A stretch of 40,009 nucleotides of DNA from Planctomycetaceae bacterium (GTDB lineage: Bacteria; Planctomycetota; Planctomycetia; Pirellulales; Pirellulaceae), in assembly GCA_002726515.1 (NCBI GenBank), contig PBTE01000217.1:1-40009 (forward strand), in the 5' to 3' direction. The translations under genes and the position numbers were made by a program. This document shows, piece after piece, positions 33,747-40,009 of this stretch (position 1 is the stretch's first letter; the number at the start of each line of letters is the position of its first letter). A model generated the notes under the pieces. It saw only the letters and a program-made list of their open reading frames with translations, searched no databases and was not told the origin of the DNA.

Positions 33747-35075
33747 TCACACGTCCTTCGGTACTGCCCAATGGCCTTCCCGGTATTTGCGAGACAACAG
33801 CTGGTTGGCCTGCTCGTCTCCCACGATCTTTTCGTTGACCGGATCGAACTGAAACGAACGGCCGACTCGACAAGCCGTGTTGGCCAGGTGAGGGAGTGAA
33901 GCAGACAGGTGCGCTGTCTGTGCATCAGCAGTGGGTTGGGAATCACCCCGGATTGCGGCTAACCAAACCCTGAGATTGCTCTTCACATCCATTTCTGGAC
34001 GCTTACTGAGCATGGTGTCCAGTTTCTGATTCCGTTCGGCCCGAAGTTCAAACTTTCCACGGCGGCTGACAAACATCGTCCCCTCGGTACCCCAGAACTC
34101 GACACCACCATCGACGCCATGTGGATAGTTGGTAGACCAAATTTTCATCTCGAAAATCAACTGTTTGCGACTGCCCACCTTTCCATCACCGGGATACTCG
34201 AAAGTAGCCGTTACAGTATCGGGAAACTGCTGGTCGTCGTCAAAAAAATACTTTCCACCACAAACCGCCACACTCGTGGGATGGGTGTTGAGTCCCAAAC
34301 CCCAGCGAGCCATGTCGAACTCGTGCGTGCCGTCGTTTCCCAGATCACCAGTCCCAAAGTTATACCACCAGTGCCACGAATAGTGGTGCCGGTTTTTCTG
34401 GAACGGCATCATGGGGGCTGGTCCCACCCACATGTCGTAGTCAAAACCGGAAGGTGGACGACTCGGCTGTGCGTGCCCAATGTTGCGGCGCCGCTGAATA
34501 TTCCAGGCCTTGGCAATCAACACGTCGCCGATCACCCCGTCACGAATCATCTGGATAGCCTCGATGAATCCCCGATCGCTACGTGCCTGGGTTCCGTGCT
34601 GGACGATCTTGCCGGTCCGTCTCACGGCCTCGACCAACAGGCGCCCCTCGCGAAGATTGTGAGAGCAGGGTTTTTCGACGTAAACATGCTTTCCGGCATC
34701 CAGGGCCAGCAGGGCAGCCGGGGCGTGCCAATGATCGGGTGTCGCGATCGTAACAGCGTCGATCGACTTGTCATCGAGAATCGTACGGAGATTGCCCACG
34801 GGCTTAGCACCTCCGGCCAGAGTGGCTGCTTCCATACGGCGTTTTTCATCAGGGTCACACACGTAAACAATCTCGGCGTTGTCGCGCCCTTGCCTAGGCA
34901 AAAGGCCAATATGCCCATTCTTACCCTGACCACCACATCCAATGACACCAACTCGGATCCGTTCGTTCGCCCCACCTGCCCGCGCACGAGTAGAGGCCAG
35001 CAAGACACCACTGGTCACTCCGGCCACGTTCCGGCCGGTTTGCTGGAAAAACGTCCGACGATTCGTGTGGTCCAT
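33747..35075 (-). CDS. Tat-exported Gfo/Idh/MocA family oxidoreductase
   Basis: This 442-residue protein begins with a twin-arginine signal (TNRRTFFQQTGRNVAGV, ending near ARA). The Rossmann domain has GVIGCGGQGKNG, then VYVCDPDEKRR, TIATPDHWHAPAALLALDAG and the catalytic-region KHVYVEKPCSHN; the C-terminal beta domain carries WHWWYNFGTGDLGNDGTHEF. Such exported family members are numerous in planctomycetes and may act on sugars outside the cytoplasmic membrane, with NAD(P) folded in before export. ATG 35075 follows GGAG by eight bases. It stands alone; substrate unknown. Confidence 0.93.
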   Translation of the reverse strand: MDHTNRRTFFQQTGRNVAGVTSGVLLASTRARAGGANERIRVGVIGCGGQGKNGHIGLLPRQGRDNAEIVYVCDPDEKRRMEAATLAGGAKPVGNLRTILDDKSIDAVTIATPDHWHAPAALLALDAGKHVYVEKPCSHNLREGRLLVEAVRRTGKIVQHGTQARSDRGFIEAIQMIRDGVIGDVLIAKAWNIQRRRNIGHAQPSRPPSGFDYDMWVGPAPMMPFQKNRHHYSWHWWYNFGTGDLGNDGTHEFDMARWGLGLNTHPTSVAVCGGKYFFDDDQQFPDTVTATFEYPGDGKVGSRKQLIFEMKIWSTNYPHGVDGGVEFWGTEGTMFVSRRGKFELRAERNQKLDTMLSKRPEMDVKSNLRVWLAAIRGDSQPTADAQTAHLSASLPHLANTACRVGRSFQFDPVNEKIVGDEQANQLLSRKYREGHWAVPKDV

Positions 35076-35541
35076 CTCAAATTCTCCAACTCTTACCTGT
35101 TCCTACGCTACAATTACTTCCCGTCAAACTGTCCTTGAAACCGGGTGTCAGATCGACACTGGTCGGTCGCCAGTCAACGGTTTGTTACTTCGTAGCCATT
35201 CTATCAACTTTTTCCGCCAATCTAAAGCTTTTGGAATTTTTGATATTTTCATTCTGTCCGGCATTCAACCCTCTCGAGAATGGTATCGTCAAAGTCTCAA
35301 CGGCAAGTCTCATGGACGGTCTGTGTTTGGACAACAGGTACGGGAATCATTCATACGGATTGTCCACCAATCACACCTTGGGGTTGCGCAACAGAAGTGC
35401 GGCATGGCCTTGCAATTGGTCACGAACATGGCCCCCTCTTCACTTTTTTTCGCCGCGGGCCAGCGTCGATGTTTTGTTTCAAAGCGACTCGATGGTTTAT
35501 CGGTCTGGGAACAAAAAGGCGGCCTTCTACCCGCCACCAAA
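35076..35541. other. 466-bp gap upstream of the oxidoreductase gene
   Basis: A small hairpin GTGTC-AGATC-GACAC lies at 35145-35159. A plus-strand frame covers most of the gap but shows no family pattern or ribosome site. Part of the gap (about 35200-35260) is AT-rich like the genes to its right. Otherwise I see nothing. Confidence 0.35.
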
Positions 35542-36351
35542 CTAAGAGGTTTCAGGATCCGGATTGCCCGGGACAACTCCTGTTAGACTTCTACGATACA
35601 TTGCCCGACAATTTCTTGCCATTCGGAAAAATTGCCAAATGGTCGGTGTTGTATAAGATTTTCCACGTTCCTGTGTCTCTGATTGATCCTTTAGATTTTC
35701 ATAGTGTTCACAGACGTAAGAAAATGCCTCTGGTATCTTCGATTTTGTGAGCAGCAGATTCTTCTCCACTGTCTCTTTGAGCGTTGGATAAAACTGGATA
35801 GCGTACCTGCTCTGGTACAAGATATCCCCCGTGTCAATCTTGGTGTCAATTTGATGAATCGTGAATCCTGTTTCTTCTATCCCCTCATAGATGGGCCAAA
35901 TGATGCTTTGTGCACCCTGGAAGTCTGGAAGCAGCTCCATGTGGATATTCACCATACCGTGTCTGGGAATCGAAAACACGCTCTTGGCAATGTAAGCATT
36001 GCCAAGCGAAAGTCCTAAATCTGCTTTAGCCTCTCGAAACAGCTTTCTGGTTTCATCACTGTTTGTACAGGGTGTTTCAGACAGGGGAACATTAAAAGAT
36101 TGACATAAAGAAGCAATGTCATTCACCTCTTTGTCTGCATACCAATCCCGTATTCTGATGCCATTTAACGCTCCCAAAATCCCGATCCGGCACGTTTTCA
36201 AAATCTTTCGGCGGAGGTGTTTCTTTCTATCGGCTATAGCGTCACGGGCTAAAATAACGTTGACTACATTTAGGTTCTTGTTCTTACACAATACCGGCAA
36301 AACTTCTGAAGCGATGCCATTTCTCGTAGAGGTGAGAATAACGACCCTCAT
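35542..36351 (-). CDS. Formyltransferase domain protein, probably sugar N-formylation
   Basis: The 269-residue protein has the formyl_trans_N fold of Fmt and ArnA. Asn135 and His137 (NIHMELLPDFQGA) and Asp173 (KIDTGDIL) match the Asn-His-Asp catalytic triad, with HGMV before and ETGFTIHQIDTKIDTGD after. It lacks the C-terminal OB domain of methionyl-tRNA formyltransferase, so an amino-sugar substrate is more likely than Met-tRNA. ATG 36351 has GGAG eight bases upstream and overlaps the deacetylase stop (ATGA), so the two are translationally coupled. The gene is AT-rich (about 40% GC in sampled lines). Confidence 0.85.
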   Translation of the reverse strand: MRVVILTSTRNGIASEVLPVLCKNKNLNVVNVILARDAIADRKKHLRRKILKTCRIGILGALNGIRIRDWYADKEVNDIASLCQSFNVPLSETPCTNSDETRKLFREAKADLGLSLGNAYIAKSVFSIPRHGMVNIHMELLPDFQGAQSIIWPIYEGIEETGFTIHQIDTKIDTGDILYQSRYAIQFYPTLKETVEKNLLLTKSKIPEAFSYVCEHYENLKDQSETQERGKSYTTPTIWQFFRMARNCRAMYRRSLTGVVPGNPDPETS

Positions 36352-37202
36352 GTTGTGATCTCCATATTCCCCCTCGCAAAGTACTCCACATGAGACAACG
36401 GCCACTGCACTTCAAAATGGTGCCTCGGTATCCTAAACAGATCTGTCTCTTGGGGAACAAGCGTGCCACGGTAAGCGGCAAAACAAGCACGGTACCCTGA
36501 ACGCTTTGTTATTTTCAGTGATTCCTCATCCGCGTCAGCCACTCCGCCATAGGGCCACGAGATGTATTTACATTCCTTACCTAACTTTGCTTCGATGACT
36601 TCTTTTGAACCGGCTATTTCCCCCTCTAACAATGCCGCATCATGGGAGATTTCCGAAAATCGGGCGTGATTTTTTGTGTGTGATCCGATTTCATACCCCA
36701 ACGAAACGATTTCTTTCAATTCATCCCATCTTAACATTTCAATCACTGAGTTGTACCGAGTCGTTTCCAGACAGTATGTTTTGGTCTGTTCCCAGCTTGC
36801 TTCGATCAAGGATGAAGGAACAAAAATTATGGCAGGAACTTCATGCTTCCTAAGGACAGGAAGTGCATTGGTGAAGTTGTTTCGAAACCCATCATCAAAT
36901 GACAAGTGATAATATCTGCGATCAATTTCTTTTTCCCCTTGAAGCATTTGAAGGCAAGTATCGGTGTCTATAAATTGGCCCGTTTCCTTGAGTCGTAAAA
37001 TCAAACGTTCAAAAAGGACTTTTTGATCATCGAACACATTATGACAATATAAACATCGAAGAAATCGATCCTCTATTTTTCTATTGGTTACGGACGACAC
37101 AAACAGAATCGTGTTCCTGATGAAAGCTCTCGTTTTTCCCACCACTCCCGACGGAAGCGGGGCAGCTTGCCGCCAGTGCCTTGCGTATCCGGTATGATCC
37201 AT
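36348..37202 (-). CDS. NodB-family polysaccharide deacetylase
   Basis: This 284-residue protein has the NodB homology domain: YYHLSFDDGFRNNFTNALPV with Asp103-Asp104, the metal site GSHTKNH (His175, His179) and the WPYGG segment (216-220). Such enzymes remove N- or O-acetyl groups, or formyl groups as in ArnD, from envelope sugars. No cleavable signal is clear; residues 30-38 are only weakly hydrophobic. ATG 37202 has GGCAGG nearby. It precedes the formyltransferase with a 4-bp overlap and shares its low GC, suggesting that both arrived together from another genome. Confidence 0.87.
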   Translation of the reverse strand: MDHTGYARHWRQAAPLPSGVVGKTRAFIRNTILFVSSVTNRKIEDRFLRCLYCHNVFDDQKVLFERLILRLKETGQFIDTDTCLQMLQGEKEIDRRYYHLSFDDGFRNNFTNALPVLRKHEVPAIIFVPSSLIEASWEQTKTYCLETTRYNSVIEMLRWDELKEIVSLGYEIGSHTKNHARFSEISHDAALLEGEIAGSKEVIEAKLGKECKYISWPYGGVADADEESLKITKRSGYRACFAAYRGTLVPQETDLFRIPRHHFEVQWPLSHVEYFARGNMEITT

Positions 37203-37425
37203 GATGACTGCCTGCCCCGTTGGTGAAACTCAATTTTTTTCTACGCAAAACTTAATGTTTGGATTTCAGTTCGTCTTTCCTTTGTAAATATACTTCAAGC
37301 TCCCCAACTATCAAGCAAACCCGGGCATGCCTCGACTGATGATGCGGCCGGCGTGGAGTGAAAGTTTCCGACGTTCATGGCCTCTGCATGAAGATGTTTT
37401 CCAAGGAGCGCAACAAGTCATTTCA

Positions 37426-37788
37426 ATGAGCAACACACCCGCCAATAGCCGTCAGAAGCATCGTAGACAAACTCCGGAATCCAAGCCCGCCGAGGCAATC
37501 ACCGTCTTTTGGATGATGACAACGATGGCTACCTTGATTGCCTGCCTCGGTGCAGCATTCACCAAGGCAATTATTTTGATACACCAGGCACCAACTCCTG
37601 CCGCGGAAACTGTCCTGTACATCCTGTTGTTGATCACATTGCCGACCGGCGCGTTAGGTCTCGGTGTCACACCGCTGGTGTATCGATACCGCAGGCAGCC
37701 TCCTCCTCGAGGTGTTACTTGCTTTGCCGTCATCGTAAACGGTTTGCCCTGGGGCACCGTGCTTTTATCGTGGGCATTTCATTTCTGA
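37426..37788 (+). CDS. Small three-helix membrane protein
   Basis: A 120-residue protein with a polar, basic start (SNTPANSRQKHRRQTPESKP), then three hydrophobic segments (about residues 28-50, 58-82 and 95-118), with Arg-rich YRYRRQPPPR between the last two. I do not recognise the family. The ATG 37426 is chosen because the upstream frame to 37327 lacks a ribosome site and reads poorly; AAGGAG at 37403 is 17 bases away, somewhat far. It converges with asnS (56-bp gap). Confidence 0.6.
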   Translation: MSNTPANSRQKHRRQTPESKPAEAITVFWMMTTMATLIACLGAAFTKAIILIHQAPTPAAETVLYILLLITLPTGALGLGVTPLVYRYRRQPPPRGVTCFAVIVNGLPWGTVLLSWAFHF

Positions 37789-37844
37789 TGACCGCTAGCC
37801 GCGATAGGCCTCACCATGATTCGAGTGGCGATTCTTCACTTACA

Positions 37845-39239
37845 TTAGAATTCTGCATTGCCGGGTGTTCTCGGAAATGGAATCACATCTCGGATATTGG
37901 TCATGCCCGTAACAAATTGTACGACTCGTTCCAGGCCCAAACCAAAACCGGAGTGGGGCACGGTTCCATAACGCCGGAGGTCGAGGTACCACCAGTAATT
38001 GTCCTGGTCCAAGTCCTGCTCTGCCATCCTCGCTTTCAATACTTCCAGACGATCCTCTCGCTGGCTGCCTCCGATGATTTCTCCTACGCGCGGTACTAAC
38101 ACGTCCATGGCCCGAACCGTCTTTTCATCGTCGTTGCAATACATGTAGAAGGGTTTGATAGTGCGGGGATAGTTGTAGAGGATCACGGGTCGTTTGAACT
38201 CGATTTCCGTCAAGAATCTCTCGTGCTCCGATTGCAAATCCACTCCCCATGTGACTGGAAATTCGAAGTTCTGTTGACAACTGGCCAGACACTCAACCGC
38301 TTCGGAATAGCTTAATCGGACAAACGGTTGCTGGTCTGCAATGGTCTCTAACGTCTCCAGTACAGTGTCGTCGATGCGCTGATTGAAAAAGCCAAGATCC
38401 TCTTCACAGTGTTCCAGGACCTGCCGGGCGATGTATTTCATGAAATTTTCCGCCAATTCCATGTTGTCGTTCAAGTCGTAGAATGCCATCTCGGGCTCGA
38501 TCATCCAAAACTCTGCCAGATGCCGCGAGGTATTTGAATTCTCTGCCCGGAACGTCGGACCAAAGGTATAGACTTTTCCCAGTGCCGTTGCAAAGACTTC
38601 GGCCTCCAGTTGACCGCTTACGGTCAAAAAACTTGGCCGGTCAAAGAAATCTCGCGACCAATCCGGTTGCCCATCCTTCGAGGGCGTCTGGGTTAGATCC
38701 AATGTCGTGACCTTGAACATTTCGCCGGCACCTTCGCAATCACTGGTCGTAATGATCGGCGTGTGCACATAAAGAAACCCTTCGTTCTGATAAAAACTGT
38801 GAATGGCTTTACAGATCTCGTTTCTCACGCGCGCCACTGCTCCGAACGTGTTCGTGCGGGGGCGAAGATGGGCCCATTCCCTCAGCTTTTCAAACGAATG
38901 GCGTTTCTTCTGCAAAGGAAATGACTCCGGGTCCGCCCCACCGTGAACTTCAACCGAAGTGGCCTGAATTTCGGTAGACTGGCCTTTGCCGCCGGACAGT
39001 TTCACAGTTCCTGCGACGGTGACACTACAACCTGCTGTCAATTTCTTCACATCCGATTCGTAGTTTGCCAGATCCGCATCGGCAATGACCTGAATGTTTC
39101 CCAGACAGGAACCATCGTTCATTTCGAGAAAACTAAAACCAGCTTTGGAATCGCGTCGCGTGCGAATCCAGCCTTGCAATTGGACCTCTCGTCCCACTGC
39201 GGACGATTCTCGGACTGCTTTCACACTAAACTTCTCCAT
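37845..39239 (-). CDS. asnS: Asparaginyl-tRNA synthetase
   Basis: The enzyme charges tRNA-Asn with asparagine. The 464-residue class IIb synthetase has the N-terminal OB fold ([20 protein letters not shown]), motif 1 near [18 protein letters not shown], motif 2 ([20 protein letters not shown]) and motif 3 ([16 protein letters not shown]), ending in [16 protein letters not shown] as AsnRS does. ATG 39239 follows GGGAGG closely. Its presence implies direct Asn-tRNA charging, although amidotransferase genes could exist elsewhere. The trxB gene ends 56 bp upstream on the same strand, so they may be co-transcribed. Confidence 0.98.
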   Translation of the reverse strand: MEKFSVKAVRESSAVGREVQLQGWIRTRRDSKAGFSFLEMNDGSCLGNIQVIADADLANYESDVKKLTAGCSVTVAGTVKLSGGKGQSTEIQATSVEVHGGADPESFPLQKKRHSFEKLREWAHLRPRTNTFGAVARVRNEICKAIHSFYQNEGFLYVHTPIITTSDCEGAGEMFKVTTLDLTQTPSKDGQPDWSRDFFDRPSFLTVSGQLEAEVFATALGKVYTFGPTFRAENSNTSRHLAEFWMIEPEMAFYDLNDNMELAENFMKYIARQVLEHCEEDLGFFNQRIDDTVLETLETIADQQPFVRLSYSEAVECLASCQQNFEFPVTWGVDLQSEHERFLTEIEFKRPVILYNYPRTIKPFYMYCNDDEKTVRAMDVLVPRVGEIIGGSQREDRLEVLKARMAEQDLDQDNYWWYLDLRRYGTVPHSGFGLGLERVVQFVTGMTNIRDVIPFPRTPGNAEF

Positions 39240-39295
39240 TACACCTCCCTGTTTGATTCAAGTTGTAAGATGTGACAGTCCGGTCCCGGAGAAAT

Positions 39296-40009
39296 TCACG
39301 ATGAATCGCCTTGTTCGGCCAACCAACGCTCTGCATCGAGTGCCGCCATGCACCCGGTGCCAGCCGAGGTAATCGCCTGGCGGTAGTAGTCATCCGAAAC
39401 GTCCCCTGCCGAAAAGACTCCTTCGGCACTCGTGTGGGTACGAAATGACTTCGTCCAACGGATGTAGCCTTTCTCATTCATCTCCAGTTGACCCTTCAAA
39501 AACGCCGTGTTGGGGGTATGCCCGATAGCCACGAACATTCCTCCTACTTCCAGCACCCGCGTTGAATCGTCGAGACTACTTTGCAGGCGAATACCGGTTA
39601 CTTTTTCTCCATTTCCCAAAACCTCTTGCACCACACTGTTCCACACGATTTCAATTTTAGGGTGATCCAGCGCGCGTTGTTGCATGATTTTCGAGGCGCG
39701 CAGTTTATCTCGACGGTGAATCAAGTAAATTCTGGCCGCATCTTTTAAATTCGCCAGATAGGCAGCCTCTTCGACGGCCGAGTCTCCGCCACCCACTACC
39801 GCCAAGGGCTGTCCTCGAAAAACAGGCAGCGCGCCGTCACAAACGGCACAAGCGCTAACCCCCTTGTTTTTGTATTCGTCCTCCGAAGAAAGGCCCATGT
39901 AATTTGCGCGTGCGCCAGTAGCAACGATAACCGTAAGAGCCTCCGTGGTTTCTCCGTTGCCGGAAATGACTCGCAAGGGCCCGCTGTTAAAATCGACCTC
40001 CACAATGTC
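39296..40009 (-). CDS. trxB: Thioredoxin reductase (5' end outside the window)
   Basis: Thioredoxin reductase passes electrons from NADPH to thioredoxin through FAD and a cysteine pair. The visible 237 residues cover the C-terminal two thirds: [14 protein letters not shown], the redox-active [11 protein letters not shown] (Cys-Ala-Val-Cys), the NADPH site [28 protein letters not shown] and the FAD-binding [10 protein letters not shown], with [18 protein letters not shown] at the end. The reading frame is open through 40009, so the FAD-binding start lies beyond the window. Confidence 0.97.
   Translation of the reverse strand, partial: DIVEVDFNSGPLRVISGNGETTEALTVIVATGARANYMGLSSEDEYKNKGVSACAVCDGALPVFRGQPLAVVGGGDSAVEEAAYLANLKDAARIYLIHRRDKLRASKIMQQRALDHPKIEIVWNSVVQEVLGNGEKVTGIRLQSSLDDSTRVLEVGGMFVAIGHTPNTAFLKGQLEMNEKGYIRWTKSFRTHTSAEGVFSAGDVSDDYYRQAITSAGTGCMAALDAERWLAEQGDSS

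Noticed and set aside
34119..35138. 339-residue plus-strand frame opposite the Gfo/Idh/MocA gene
   Set aside because: Entirely antisense to a clear, complete gene; Pro/Arg/Val-rich shadow.
35280..35750. 156-residue plus-strand frame running into the formyltransferase gene
   Set aside because: No ribosome site or family pattern, and it overlaps the formyltransferase 3' end on the opposite strand.

Overview
The window reads as a chromosomal segment of a planctomycete (class Planctomycetia; genus not resolvable by eye). The evidence is a cysteine-rich secreted protein with YTV-type repeats at the left edge, a Tat-exported Gfo/Idh/MocA oxidoreductase, DUF1573 and DUF547 exported proteins, and an EF-Ts carrying a CESAPV sequence where most bacteria have CETDFV. 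Base composition looks close to balanced (about 50-55% GC by eye), apart from an AT-richer patch near 35.2-37.3 kb. There is no sign of a phage, plasmid, insertion sequence or CRISPR array.

Layout. 1-0.7 kb: a YTV-repeat protein running off the left edge. 1.2-1.9 kb: the NADH-sensing repressor rex with a candidate upstream operator, then tRNA-Gln(UUG). 2.0-5.4 kb: two exported proteins on the minus strand (TPR; DUF547). 5.9-9.3 kb: the translation cluster rpsB-tsf-pyrH-frr, preceded by a structured leader with a terminator-like hairpin. 9.6-11.5 kb: an exported or membrane-anchored foldase with two tandem parvulin units. 11.8-12.9 kb: a Xer recombinase coupled to a small unknown gene. 13-17.6 kb: separate genes for a PIG-L/BshB1-like deacetylase, an M32 carboxypeptidase and a DUF1573 protein. 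18.1-21.7 kb: ffh-rpsP-trmD-rplS-yraN, the usual SRP/ribosome group without rimM. 21.7-22.6 kb: queC and a possible 37-residue membrane peptide. 23-27.4 kb: a GT4 glycosyltransferase, a rhodanese, a CCA/poly(A) polymerase family enzyme, a CopD-like membrane protein and a 56-residue coiled-coil protein. 27.5-31.1 kb: a GT-C/GT2 glycosyltransferase pair and a P460-like c-type cytochrome. 32.1-33.5 kb: a TPR-methyltransferase fusion. 33.7-37.2 kb: the Gfo/Idh/MocA protein and an AT-rich formyltransferase/polysaccharide deacetylase pair. 37.4-40 kb: a small membrane protein, asnS and the 3' part of trxB.

How the genes fit together. Most of the window is core translation machinery (S2, EF-Ts, RRF, Ffh, S16, TrmD, L19, AsnRS, a tRNA, QueC, CCA-adding enzyme) with UMP kinase. 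Between these lie cell-envelope genes. The GT2 could make a polyprenyl-phosphate sugar for the GT-C enzyme, and the formyltransferase with its NodB-family deacetylase resembles the formylation/deformylation logic of ArnA/ArnD. Rex, thioredoxin reductase, rhodanese, P460 and the BshB1-like enzyme are redox or thiol genes, but they are scattered and do not form one system.

The most useful leads are regulatory: the rpsB leader, a Shine-Dalgarno sequence held in the loop of a perfect hairpin before the foldase, a displaced Shine-Dalgarno before ffh, and an inverted repeat upstream of rex. I did not find a clear new multi-gene defence or mobile system. Several gaps of 0.4-1.1 kb hold no gene I can support.
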